Of a stretch of DNA of 64,000 bases, positions 1-10,908 are shown one piece after another (the stretch's first letter is position 1; every line of letters starts with the position of its first letter). A program made the translations under genes and the position numbers. The notes below the pieces were generated by a model. That model did not search any database. It was not told where the DNA came from and was given only the letters and a program-made list of their open reading frames with translations. The stretch covers positions 72,215,257-72,279,256 of the forward strand of contig NC_060060.1 in the NCBI RefSeq assembly GCF_020283565.1. The letters run 5' to 3'. This DNA comes from Trifolium pratense. Taxonomy: Eukaryota; Streptophyta; Magnoliopsida; Fabales; Fabaceae.

Positions 1-1
1 T

Positions 2-561
2 TGGATTAAATAATTTGTTTGTCTCTATAAAATTTAGTAAATATTAATTTTTGTCCCTATAAAAAAATCACATATTTTTATCCACAAAATATTTTTGTTT
101 TGCTTTTAGTCCATAATGTCCAATTTATATTCATCTTAATGTCAATGTTATTACCCTTTTTATATTCAAGACATTAAAATTATAAGTTTACTCTATACAA
201 CATGAACCTATATAATATCTATATATTAGGTTAAACCTATATAAGTTTATATTTTGTTCAAAAAACGTTAAAAACATGTCCAAAGTTTGTCCATTAGAAA
301 CTAAAAATAAAATAGAAATTCTTTACTGATTAAAATATGCAATATGTCGTTTTATGCTATTAACATAGATGGTGTGAGTTTGTTCGCAGATTCATCCTTT
401 TTGTTTTAACAATTTTGAATTTGTATTGCATCGATGTAGCCTTATCAATTTGAATGAATGAATATCTTTTATTTAGTCAAAAAAAAAATGTGATTATTTT
501 TTTATAGGAATGAAAACCAAAATTCACTAATTTTATTGGGACAAAAATATATTTAACCCAA
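2..561. mobile_element. MITE-like element with long terminal inverted repeats (Mutator-like)
   Basis: The first ~75 bases and the stretch 487-561 are imperfect reverse complements, each beginning with a TGGGTTAAATAT-like end (TGGATTAAATAA on the left) followed by a run resembling 'tttttgtccctataaa'. This is the common legume family of non-autonomous elements with long inverted repeats, usually placed near Mutator. The left target duplication would fall outside the window, so it cannot be checked. No coding potential is seen. Confidence 0.55.
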
Positions 562-1568
562 TATTTTAATTAAATGTATGCTAAAAAGTGCTCTAGAATT
601 AAACTTTTTAAAGATTTGTGTTGAATTTGTAATTTTAAAAAAGTTGAAGAATTTTAAAAATTTAGGGACATGTTTTTTTTAAAAAATTATAAGGATGGAT
701 TTGCAATTTTTTGGGACCAATCTAAAAAACTTTGAAAAATGTAGGGGACTGTAATTTGCAAAAAATAGGGACTATTGGCTCAAATTTTGAAATATATAAG
801 AATTAATTCACATAATATGAAAGAATTATAAATATCACTTTGAGGTTCATGTTGTATAGAGTAAAGAGAGAACTTCAAGTATTTTATACGTAGTATTTAA
901 AATTTTCTAAATTTAACTTTGATAAACTACTCCATAAAATGATAGCAGAGCGATTCTTTTTGCTTAACCCAAAACAAATACAAACCGAGACAATCCGGTG
1001 AACTTGTGTGCAGGCCCGAAACCAAGACGTTGAAAAAATAGTAGAGTGATTGTTCAGAGCATTAACATCGGTGAATGAATTTATTGCCAACATGGAACGA
1101 TCCAAGTACCAACAGCCCCCTATCAGTAGTAACCGATGTCACCACAATTTATAAAATGATAAGAAAAAAACATGAAAAAACAAATAGTTAAAAATTAATC
1201 AATCACTGTATCCTATTTCCACACGAAAGTAATCAATGATCTTTTTCATTTTCTTAAATTTATATGCTCCCCTATCGGTAGTAAACGATGTCACCACAAT
1301 TAATATATAAAGGAAAAGGAGATAACAAAAAGTCAATTTATGATGCAGAAGCAGCTTGCTTGCTTCTGGTGAAGGCTTACAATATATTTTTATGAATTTG
1401 ACCATTGTAGACAAACTAATTTATAATATTCATCTTCAATTAAATATTTTGATTTTTGATTTTTTACGTCTTATCTTATAGGTATGAAATTTTCAGCTAG
1501 GGACGATCCAGTTTAATTTCATCAATAAAATTTTTAAAAAGATAATGTGTGTTTCTCGTGAACGTAGC
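562..1568. other. AT-rich intergenic stretch with two short duplications
   Basis: No gene is seen; the two short open frames here have neither coding character nor family resemblance. The stretch holds one arm of a 23-bp perfect inverted repeat (843-865; partner at 187-209) and two copies of a ~35-bp direct repeat near 1117-1151 and 1266-1300. Confidence 0.6.
1117..1302 (+). repeat. Direct repeat pair, ~35 bp, 148 bp apart
   Basis: The segments at 1117-1151 and 1266-1300 share 'cccctatc-gtagtaa-cgatgtcaccacaa' with two substitutions. The family is not recognised. It may be a short target duplication of an unseen element or a local slippage product. Confidence 0.5.
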
Positions 1569-2145
1569 TCGGTTGGGGCATAAGTTATGGTGCAAAAGTT
1601 TTGCTTATGCACACCATGCATAAATACCACAGATTGCTTAGCGCGCCCTCCAGTTTGCTTAATGCGCTTCTCATATTGCTTAGCGCACCCCCAGATTGCT
1701 TATCGCCCCCTAGTTTACTTAGTGCGCCCCCCAAATTGCTAAGCGCGCCCCCCACACCCAACATAAATAACACAAAACCATTCTACGAGCAGAATGATTT
1801 TGGATTACAACCCTCTAAAACCATTCGACAGTAAAAATGGTTTTGGCATTATAAATACATTTAATGTGAAACCATTCTACAACAAAAATGGTTGTGGGGG
1901 CGCGCTACAAAATCTGGGGGTGCGCTAAGTATATGGGGGGCGCTAAGCAATTTGGGGGGTGCGTTAAGCAATTTTCATTATTTATGCAAGGTGCATAAGG
2001 AAAAAGCTTATGCAACATAACATAACTACTCCGTCGGTTGGCATGCTATTATATTATAGGTAGGAATTGGGGTTTGAACCATATAATCTCATTTATCTAT
2101 CTTAAAAGTAGAATTTTTAGTCACTAGACTACTTGATCAAGAAGA
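1562..2145 (+). mobile_element. tRNA-derived SINE interrupted by a MITE
   Basis: A polymerase III A-box-like motif, GTAGCTCGGTTGG, lies at 1564-1576. The matching B-box-like motif, GGGGTTTGAACC, lies near 2069-2080, followed by the tail 'agtcactagactacttgatca' and an A-rich end near 2145. The two parts are separated by the 457-bp element at 1577-2033. Removing that element and one TCGGTTGG copy restores a SINE of normal size (~125 bp). Related copies sit at 13504, 31612 (reverse) and 58978. Confidence 0.55.
1577..2033. mobile_element. hAT-like MITE with GC-rich subterminal repeats
   Basis: Flanked by the 8-bp duplication TCGGTTGG (1569-1576 and 2034-2041). Near both ends are imperfect inverted repeats around 'ttatg..gcataag'. 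Inside, a ~24-bp motif of the type 'attgcttagcgcgcccccc' is repeated about six times on the left (1630-1755) and occurs inverted three to four times on the right (1898-1975). Open frames here only read through these repeats and are not genes. Confidence 0.6.
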
Positions 2146-2149
2146 AAAA

Positions 2150-3510
2150 AAAAGGGCAAAGTGAATTCTTTTCTCGAAATTGATTTTTTTTTCGGTACTA
2201 AAAAATCAGAGATCGAAATTGTAATCACTTACTTAAATAGTTACAACTTGAATTAATATTACGTCAAAAAAAAAACTTGAATTAATATAAATTGTTAGAC
2301 ATTGATTTTTTTTTCTTTTATATGTATTAATTAATTAACATCCATTTCTCTAATCTAAGTAAAATTTGATTAAAAATTATTATTTAAGTTTTATACTACA
2401 TCAAAATCAAGATATATATCAAGTACACCGTTTGATGCACTTGTTTATTTTCTTATTATTAATTAAATTAACCACCAACAATAAATTAATTCAAATAGTT
2501 ATGATTTTGATGTTCTTAAACACGTGGCAGGAAAATTTTTGTACATGGTAGTGTGTACTATGTACCAGCCTACCTTATGATATGAATTCCCATGAACATT
2601 TTATTTTGTCTTCTCTAATCAAACTCTATGATCTCGTTAATCAGTTAATAATAATTAAACAAACACGTACGTGAGGTTGGTATCATATCAATTTTTATAT
2701 TGTTAAAATTTGAGACGATAAAATATCTCACCAGATTAATTAACTTGTCCCACCTGAACAAGAAACTAATAAAAAATTACAATTAAGTAAAATCTGAAAT
2801 ATCTGGCATACAAGACAACGATTTTTGTCTTGTTTATTTGTTAAAAGTGCTCTGAATATGACCAATTTTGTAGTAGTATTTTACATTGAAGAAATTTGTT
2901 TAGAGTACTAATTTTAAAAAAACATTTTTTTTTAGGCTCATTCCTAGGATGGGAGAATCGAATATGTCTCCCATCTTAGGAGAGTTAGGGAAATTATTTT
3001 TAGCTATTGGAAAGTGAAGCTCTAGGATTTTTATCATACACTAACAATACTGAATGTTTTTTTTGGTTCAATCTCATATATTTTAAGTTCTCTCTTCTGA
3101 TACATCATTGATATGAGTCTTTCTTTCTCACCCAACAATTCCATATTTGCAAAAGTCGTTGACAAAAAACAGCAAAATTTGCCATCTTTAAACATGTTGT
3201 GATTTTTATGCGAGACATTTTTTGGTTGATCCAAAACATTATTACGATGAATAATCTTAAGTCTTGATTTTCAGATTTTGGAATAATCTCACAATGAAAG
3301 GAAATAAAAAAAATTCTATTTTTTTTTTTTTGGAAACGATAAACATGTCGATGAACTCTAGATCCAACACCCTTATATTTTTGTTGGTAGTTTGCAGATC
3401 TAATACTCATTTACAAACAAGGAAGTGAATTCAATTAAAGAAAGTGAAATATTGAGTCACATATCCACTTAAAGTTTGGTTAAAATAATTGAATATTTTA
3501 GTTTTGCTAC
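2150..3510. other. AT-rich intergenic stretch, nothing identified
   Basis: Only short open frames without codon bias or family resemblance occur here. No repeat structure was identified apart from homopolymer runs. Confidence 0.5.
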
Positions 3511-3514
3511 ATTA

Positions 3515-4151
3515 GAAGCCCCGATACTCCAAATATGGAAAAGTATCGTGTCCGATACGTATTCGATACCGATACTCGTCCGATATTTTCCGATACACGT
3601 ATCAGAGAAGTATCGTATTGGAGAAGTATCGGCAATTAATATTATTTTTTTAAAAATAAAATATAACCAATACTTGTCGGATACTTCTCTGATACGTGTA
3701 TCGATCGAAAAAGTATCAGACAATTAAGTTTTTTGATGATGGAAACGTAGAAGAGGAGACTGATACAATTCGTATTTTCTTTTTTAAGTATTGAAAGTTA
3801 GAGTATGATGTTACCAACTGTCTTTATTAGTTTTTTTTCTTTGTCATGACTCGAACTCTGGACCTCCAACTTGCTAACCCTTTAACTAGTTCAACTACCC
3901 ATCCCACCCCCCCCTTTTGGGTAGTACTTAATATATGTAATTGTCACTTGTTTTCTTATTTTGAGTAATTTGAATGTTAATTTTTATCATTATCGATTTT
4001 AGTTATGTTTATATATTGTGCATTTATATATTTAATTTTAAATTTAATTTTTAAATAATGTATCCCGGACGTATCGTATCGGGAATTTTGCAAATTTTCC
4101 CGTATCGCCGTATCGGTATCGTATCGGTATCGTGTCACGTATCAGGGCTTC
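3515..4151. mobile_element. MITE-like element full of CGATAC/GTATCG motifs
   Basis: The ends GAAGCCCCGATAC (3515) and GTATCAGGGCTTC (to 4151) are inverted repeats. Both terminal parts are packed with the hexamer CGATAC in both orientations (3520-3720 and 4070-4145), a layout typical of hAT-type subterminal transposase-binding repeats. No clear 8-bp target duplication is visible. Open frames in it on both strands reflect the palindromic repeats and are not genes. Confidence 0.5.
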
Positions 4152-4280
4152 ATAGGAGTTATGTGTTGTTAAGAAAGAGCGTGAAGAAGGAAGAATGGGT
4201 GAGAGAGGAGAAATTGATACAGACAAGTGTGTAGGGTGCGTAGAAATAAAAGATGGTGGGAAAAGAGGTAAAATAAATGT

Positions 4281-4388
4281 CTCCGTCTCAAAATATAAGT
4301 AAAAGTGAGTCAAATAAATTTGATGTATTTGGTTAAAAATTTGGACCAAATAAATTCATTTTTATTGACCAATTTTTATTTATATTAT
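4281..4388. mobile_element. Truncated Stowaway-like MITE
   Basis: It begins with CTCCGTCTCAAAATATAAG and folds back through 'gaccaatttttatttatatt'. The expected right end (…TTTGGGACGGAG) is missing: the arm breaks at about 4388, where the tandem Helitron-derived unit starts. The break therefore marks the left edge of that rearrangement. Confidence 0.5.
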
Positions 4389-4496
4389 AAGCTTGTATAC
4401 ACAAGGAAATCTTAAACCCTAATTTGTTTTCCCCGTTTTCCCTCCATTTTATCTTGCAATTTTTATTAAAAAATAATAGAATTTTGTTTTGACTAG

Positions 4497-4552
4497 GATT
4501 CAAACCCGCAATCCTTCGGTGCAAAGCAATATTTCTAACCACTATGGCAAGT
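4497..4552 (-). other. tRNA-like (pol III-type) remnant, copy A
   Basis: On the minus strand, a 'catagtggttag' D-arm-like segment is followed about 35 bases later by GCGGGTTTGAATCC, a good B-box/T-arm. No full cloverleaf or acceptor stem is evident. The same sequence recurs at 6459-6519 in copy B, where it reads GCGGGTTCGAATCC. It is probably a SINE or pseudo-tRNA inside the old helicase intron and not a working tRNA. Confidence 0.35.
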
Positions 4553-5076
4553 ATACCAATTGTGATTAAAATCATGTGCAATAATTGATAAGCACCATCA
4601 ATTTTAAAAGTATATCATATAAAAATTATTGTTGACTATATTATTCATCACGGAATATTTTTATGTCTTTCCTGATCAATGATTTTTTTTTCTACCGGAT
4701 CATAAATTTAGAGAATAATTATCATGTGAGAGTTGGAAAGTTATTATCACGTGTGATTTGCAAAGTTATATATATATATATATATTCTCATATTATAACA
4801 CCTTCAACAATATTGAAATCTATTAAAAAAAAGTATCTTTCGCATTTCAATGTCTCATGTAACCTTGCTTATATCACTTTTTAAATTATTTATTATGCAG
4901 TTTATTAAATTGTAGTTTTTTAAAATTGGAAAAAGAATTTTCTCAAAAAAAAAAAAAAAAAAAAAAAGAATTGATATTTTTTATAAACACCCTTTATTTT
5001 TATGTTAATGTATCCAAACATAAATCAATTCTGTTTAACTCACTTTTAACCAAAATCAAATCTATCAAACTCAATT

Positions 5077-6330
5077 ATGCTAAATCATTTTTTTTGCAAT
5101 ACAACCAAACACAACCATAGTCATGTCACTAATCACATTCATTATTTTGATTTTAACATTGCAGATTTAATATTAACCGATGATCAATTGATACAATATG
5201 CACTAGCAGATATTGAGATTATGTTACGTAGTTGTCGGAAGAGTTTAAAAGATTATCCTCCAATGCCTAGAGCAGACACATCATTAGTTCCTGATATACA
5301 AAATAGTTTAATACACGACGAATTGAATTATAACAGACAATCATTAGCTGAGGAACATGTTAGATTGATGTCAACTATGACTTCAGAGCAACATAAGTAT
5401 ATGACACAATAATGACAAGAGTTAACGAAGACAAACCTGGTGTTTTTTCTTTATGGTTATGGCGGTACAGGGAAGACATTTATCTGGAGGGCCATGTCAG
5501 CCGCATTACACTCAAAAGGTGAGATAGTTTTAACAGTTGCCTTAAGTGAGATCGTTGCATTGCTTATACTGGCGGTAGAACAACACATTCTAGGTTTTGT
5601 ATTCCTCTAAATGTTGAGGAGTTTTCAACATGTACCATAGTTCATAAAAGCCCTTTGGCGCTATTAATACAAAAAGCAAAGCTCATTATATGGGATGAAG
5701 CACCAATGATGCACAAATACTGTTTCGAAGCTGTTGATCGAACTTTAAAAGATATTCTCAAGTCTGTTGACGAAAAAATAAACACATTCCCTTCGGTGGA
5801 AAAGTTGTTGTTTTGGGCGGAGATTTTAGACAAATTCTACCAATAATATCCAAAGGTACAAGGCCAGAAGTTGTTCATGCTACTATTAATTCTTCGGTTC
5901 TTTGGAATTTTTAACATTGAGTAAAAACATGAGGCTTCTCGGTGGTGCTTCGAGGTGCAGACGTTGAACAAATAAGATTGTTTTCTGAATGGGTTTTGAG
6001 TGTTGGCGATGGAGAAATTGGAGATGACAACGACGATGATTTAGAACTTGACATTTCATCAGATTTATTGATTCCAAATTGAGGTGATCCTCTTGCTTCT
6101 AACGTTGAAATCACCTATCCCCAACTTTTACAAGACATGAACGATATAACGTATTTCCAAAATAGAGCTATACTAGCTCCTAAAAATTCAATAGTCGACA
6201 CAATAAATGATTATATGTTGGATTTAATTCCTGGTGAAGAAAAAACATATTTGAGTTATGATACTCCACTCACACAAAATGTAGACAGTCAAAAAGTGGA
6301 TGATGTTCATACTCCCGAATTTGTTTTCCC
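5077..6330 (+). pseudogene. Helitron PIF1-like helicase fragment, copy A
   Basis: This is a broken piece of the helicase of a Helitron Rep/helicase protein. A splice-acceptor-like 'attgcag' (5157-5163) precedes coding sequence for 'LTDDQLIQYALADIEIMLR' and 'YNRQSLAEEHVRLMS', typical of the region before the helicase core. A stop follows at 5410. The Walker A loop GYGGTGKTF lies near 5457-5483, and the Walker B-like 'LIIWDEAPMM' near 5681-5710. Frameshifts and stops interrupt it repeatedly (for example near 5560 and after 5846). The C-terminal part is missing, since the copy ends at ~6325. It cannot encode an active enzyme. Confidence 0.85.
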
Positions 6331-7059
6331 TAATTTGCCACCTCATCTTTTATATTATAAGCTTGTATACACAAGAAAATCCTAAACCCTAATTTGTTTT
6401 CCCTCCATTTTATCTTGCAATTTTTATTAAAAAATAATACAATTTTGTTTTGACTAGGATTCGAACCCGCAATCCTTCGGTGCAAAGCAATATTTCTAAC
6501 TACTATGGCAAGTATAACAATTGTGATTAAAATTATGTGCAATAATTGATAAGCACCATCAATTTTAAAAGTATATCATATCAAAATTATTTTTGACTAT
6601 ATTATTCATCACGAAATATTTTTATGTCTTTCCTGATCAATGATTTTTTTTCTACCGGATCAGAAATTTAGAGAATAATTATCATGTGAGAGTTGAAAAG
6701 TTATTATCACGTGTGATTTGGAAAGTTAAATATATATTCTCATACTATAACACCTTCAACAATATTGAAATCTATTAAAAAAAAAGCATCTTTCGCATTT
6801 CAATGTCTCATGTAACCTTGCTTATATCACTTTTTAAATTATTTATTATGCAATTTATTAAATTGTAGTTTTTTAAAATTGGAAAAAGAATTTTGTCAAA
6901 AAAAAAACAAATAGAAAAAGAATTGATATTTTTTATAAATACCCTTTATTTTTACGTTAATGTATCCAAACATAAATCAATTCTGTTTAACTCACTTTTA
7001 ACCAAAATCAAATCTATCAAACCCAATTCTGCTAAATCAATTTTTTTTGCAATAAAACC

Positions 7060-8743
7060 AAACACAACCATAGTCATGTCACTAATCACATTCATTATTT
7101 TGATTTTAACATTGCAGATTTAATATTAACCGATGATCAATTGATACAGTATGCACTAGCAGATATTGAGATTATGTTACGTAGTTGTCGGAAGAGTTTA
7201 AAAGATTATCCTCCAATGCCTAGAGCAGACACATCATTAGTTCCTGATATACAAAATAGTTTAATACACGATGAATTGAATTATAACAAACAATCATTAG
7301 CTGAACTATGACTTCAGAGCAACGTAAAGTATATGACACAATAATGACAAGACTTAACGAAGACAAACCTGGTGTTTTTTCTTTATGGTTATGGAGGTAC
7401 AGGGAAGACATTTATCTGGAGGGCCATGTCAGCCGCATTACACTCAAAAGGTGAGATAGTTTTAACAGTTGCCTTAAGTGGGATCGCTGCATTGCTTATA
7501 CTGGCGGTAGAACAACACATTCTAGGTTTTGTATTCCTCTAAATGTTGAGGAGTTTTCAACATGTACCATAGTTCCTAAAAGCCCTTTGGCGCTATTAAT
7601 ACAAAAAGCAAAGCTCATTATATGGGATGAAGCACCAATGATGCACAAACACTGTTTCGAAGCTATTGATCGAACTTTAAAAGATATTCTCAAGTCTGTT
7701 GATGAAAAAATAAACACATTCCTTCGGTGGAAAAGTTGTTGTTTTTGGCGGAGATTTTAGACAAATTCTACCAGTAATATCCAAAGGTACAAGGCCAGAA
7801 GTTGTTCATGCTACTATTAATTCTTCGGTTCTTTGGAATGTTTAACATTGAGTAAAAACATGAGGCTTCTCGGTGGTTCTTCGAGTGCAGACTTGAACAA
7901 AGAAGATTGTTTTCTGAATGAGTTTTGAGTGTTGGCGATGGAGAAATTGGAGATGAAAACGACGATGATTTAGAACTTGACATTTCGTCAGATTTATTGA
8001 TTCCAAATTCAGGTGATCCTCTTGCTTCTAACGTTGAAATCACCTATCCCCAACTTTTACAAAACATGAACGATATAACGTATTTCCAAAATAGAGCTAT
8101 ACTAGCTCCTAAAAATTCAATAGTCGACACAATAAATGATTATATGTTGGATTTAATTCCTGGTGAAGAAAAAACATATTTGAGTTATGATACTCCACTC
8201 ACACAAAACGTAGACGGTTAAACAGTGGATGATGTTCATACTCCCGAATTTTTGAACACGATTTCTACGTCGGAACTTCCAAATCACAAGTTGAGACTTA
8301 AAGTTGGAGTTCCAGTTATGCTATTAAGGAATTTGAATCAAAAATTAGGATTATGCCATGGAACAAGACTTATTATTACGAGATTGAGAAAACGTGCTCT
8401 TGAAGGAAAAATAATTTCAGGAAGTAATATTGGTGATCAGGTTTTCATACCTAGATTTTCTCTTACACCATCTGATGTAAGAATTCCTTTTAAATTTCAA
8501 CGGAGACAATTTCCTATAATGATTTCTTTTGCGATGACTATTAATAAGAGTCAGGGACAATCTTTAAAGCATGTTGGGATATATCATTCGTCGCCAGTGT
8601 TTTCACATGGTCAGTTGTATGTTGCAATTTCAAGAGTTACTTCTAGAAAAGGATTTAAAATATTGATCATCGATGAAGACGGTGAAGATACGACTAAGAC
8701 TTCGAATGTGGTCTATAAGGAAGTCTTCCGTAATATAACATAA
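7060..8743 (+). pseudogene. Helitron PIF1-like helicase fragment, copy B, with C-terminus
   Basis: This is the second copy of the same damaged helicase. It has additional lesions (a deletion near 7305 removes part of the 'EEHVRLMSTM' segment, plus a one-base loss near 7722) but continues further. The open stretch 8225-8743 encodes the PIF1-type C-terminus: 'VGVPVMLLRNLNQKLGLCHG', 'FAMTINKSQGQSLKHVGIY' (helicase motif V region) and 'QLYVAISRVTSRKGFKIL' (motif VI region), ending at TAA 8741-8743. This stretch is the best preserved part and would correspond to the natural stop codon of the Helitron protein. The Rep (HUH nuclease) half is absent from the window. Confidence 0.85.
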
Positions 8744-8873
8744 TTTTCTTTGTATGAATATTTATCCAAAATTATTGTTGAACTATCGTTTAATGTTACT
8801 CAACTTTTTTCATATACCTTACATTATTGGAATTATCATATCTTATTTAATCATTATATATCTTACAGCTAAT

Positions 8874-8917
8874 CAGACCCGTATCAGACCCGTGCACCGC
8901 ACGGGTCGATGTTCTAG
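8874..8917 (+). mobile_element. Helitron 3' terminus (hairpin plus CTAG)
   Basis: The GC-rich hairpin GACCCGTGCACCGCACGGGTC (arms GACCCGTGC/GCACGGGTC, 8888-8908) is followed six bases later by CTAG (8914-8917) and then T. This matches the rule for Helitron 3' ends: a hairpin, a short spacer, CTRR, and a host T. It lies 170 bp downstream of the helicase stop, as expected of a Helitron. A decayed extra copy of the left arm ('gacccgtatca') stands just before it. The matching 5' TC end was not found. Confidence 0.85.
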
Positions 8918-9073
8918 TAGCATAACATCTCTCATTCAACGGTTCATGTAACTCGCCCACCGTGGGGAGACGCATCTCACCCTCCCATCCTATAAGGCAC
9001 CCTTTTTCTATACACATACTCAAATAATATACATAGTGAGAAGGAAAATGTGTGATTCACTCTCACTCCCAAC

Positions 9074-9671
9074 TAGGGTTGGGAATAGGCCAGGCGGCCT
9101 ACAGGGGCCTTCGGCTTGGCCTGTATAAGCCTGGCCTGGCCTGGCCTGGTTATTAAAAATGTCAGGCTTAGGCTTTGAAAACGGCCTGTTTACATAAATA
9201 GGCCAGACTTAGGCTTCTAAAAAGGCCTACGAAGCCTGATAGGCCGGCCTGTTTATAATAATAATTATTTATATAATATTATTATTTATATCTTATAAAA
9301 AAATATTATTTATATAAATATTATTAGCTTTTAATTATTGCGACTTTTCGTAATCGTATTTGTTATTTTATTAGTTTTTAATTATTGTGTTAATCATATT
9401 ATTAGCTTTTTCTTAATGTTGTAGAAATTATAAAAATTTAAATGTGAACTTTTTAAGGCCTGTTTAGCCTATTTAAAAAAACTATATAGAGAAGCTTTAA
9501 TGTAACACGGGCTTTTAAACAGGCTACAAGGCCAGGCCAGACTTTTAAAAGGCACAGGCCAGACAAAAAAAAATAACATTTGATAGGCCACAGGCCAGGC
9601 TCAAGCCTGAAAAAAAATCGTAGGCCAGACTCAGGCCTGTCAAGGCCTGGCCTGACCTGTTCCCAACCCTA
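9074..9671. mobile_element. Complete hAT-type MITE, 598 bp, with GGCCTG arrays
   Basis: Terminal inverted repeats TAGGGTTGGGAA… and …TTCCCAACCCTA are flanked by the perfect 8-bp duplication CTCCCAAC (9066-9073 and 9672-9679), the hallmark of hAT transposition. Both ends are loaded with GGCCTG/CAGGCC motifs in both orientations (9091-9250 and 9510-9660), probably transposase-binding sites. The AT-rich middle holds no coding sequence, so the element depends on a transposase encoded elsewhere. Confidence 0.9.
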
Positions 9672-9679
9672 CTCCCAAC

Positions 9680-10629
9680 CAAACAAAAACTTTGATATCA
9701 TTGGTTGTAGAGTCTAAAAAACTTTGGGAACAAAACATACTAATGATGATAACTTCTATAATACCTTGACACAACATTTATACCCAAAACTTTAGGACAA
9801 AATTACATAGTGTATATCTCTTATATGTTACACTGACGCGCGCTAGCATCGGCGGAGGCTAGCGTGAGCGAGTGAGTCATGTCTCTCACCCGTGAAAATG
9901 AATTTAACATTGTTGGATATGTTGACTAATTCATCAACGGTTTGGATCTATCACCAACAACCTCTTGCTACAGTGATGCATCGGTTTTTTCCCTTTTATT
10001 TTAAATCCCTTAGTTTAATTGAGTATGATTAAAATATCTTTCTGTTTCATAGAAAAAATAATTAAAATATCGTTCCTTTTCTTCTTGTTTGTTGCAGTAA
10101 CTTTGTTTTCTTGATAACTTTTTTCTTCTTTCTTCTCTAAAACAATATCCATAAACAAAGAAATTGGTGGTGGCCAGTTCATCTTTGTGAATTGGGATCT
10201 TGAAAAAAAAAAAAGAGTTTCTAGGTTGTTTTGGCCAGTAATTTCATTTTTGTGAATTTTGGATCTTAAAAAAATGAGTTTTTGGGTTGTTTTGAATCAT
10301 CGCAATAATCCAATTTGGGTGTTTTTTCTGTTCTTCTGTTGGGGCTTTGTTTGTTTCTCTACAGGTGTTGGTTAGGCGGTGGATATGGGTTGTTTTTAGT
10401 GTTCGTGTTTGTTCGCAGGAGGTGGTGGAAGTTTTCATGTTGCAGTGAGCTGACTCGGTGAGATCGGAGAGTAGAGTGAGTTGACTCAAGAATTATTATC
10501 TTTTTAAATAAAAACTTGTAAGAAAAAAAAAATTAAAGAGATGACGTCAAGTTGAGTTTGACTCAGTATTGTTTATAAGTTGATGAGTTGATCTACAGCT
10601 CCATTGTCTTCACTCTTCACTTTGCTTTG
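9680..10629. other. Intergenic stretch with an imperfect ~60-bp tandem duplication
   Basis: No gene is seen. A ~60-bp unit beginning 'tggccagt…tcat' and containing 'tgtgaatt-ggatctt' followed by an A run occurs at about 10171-10230 and again at 10232-10290. A ~30-bp stretch near 9822-9850 ('tatgttacactgacgc…gctagcatc') returns near 13140-13168 on the far side of the LTR element. Confidence 0.5.
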
Positions 10630-10896
10630 TGTTATGAATCATGGAATCGAAGGGATAAAGATCATAGATGTCGGCAAGATAGAGTGCATAAGAGTATTCA
10701 TGAGGAAGATACTCATAGAAATTCATATTGAATGAATATAGATTGATAAAAGAATGAGTAAAATGTACAATGAAGTAGCTTATTTATAGGACTATTTGGA
10801 GTAACTAACTCCCTAACTAACTTTCTAACCTCTTAACCAACTTGGTAACATATCAACTAACTCTAGTTGATTAACTAACTATGTATATTCTTAACA
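10630..10896 (-). repeat. 3' LTR (267 bp)
   Basis: Direct repeat of 12613-12879 with three substitutions counted by eye. It begins TGTTATGAATC and ends TTCTTAACA in plus-strand orientation. Confidence 0.92.
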
Positions 10897-10908
10897 GCCT
10901 CCCTCAAA
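10897..10908 (-). promoter_or_regulatory. Polypurine tract of the LTR element
   Basis: The minus strand reads TTTGAGGGAGGC directly against the 3' LTR, the usual primer for plus-strand DNA synthesis. A second, nearly identical tract (TTTGAGGGAGGC on the minus strand) occurs inside the element at about 11785-11796. Confidence 0.75.

Larger units (their letters stand above)
4386..8250 (+). repeat. Tandem ~1.97-kb duplication of a Helitron-derived unit
   Basis: The sequence from about 4386 to 6325 is repeated from about 6355 to 8250 with only scattered substitutions and small indels. Both copies contain an intron-like 5' part, the same helicase exons and the same frame breaks. Copy A stops at 'actcccgaattt' and is joined to copy B by ~25 bases of filler (6325-6352). 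Copy B continues into the helicase C-terminus. The duplication occurred after the helicase was already damaged, because most defects are shared. Confidence 0.85.

Noticed and set aside
1585..1834. Overlapping open frames on both strands
   Set aside because: They read through the GC-rich subterminal repeats of the MITE at 1577-2033.
3105..3727. Several 60-100 codon frames
   Set aside because: Low-complexity or palindromic CGATAC repeat sequence; no codon bias.
4497..4552. Candidate tRNA gene
   Set aside because: T-arm-like B box only; no complete cloverleaf, and it sits in a duplicated dead transposon.
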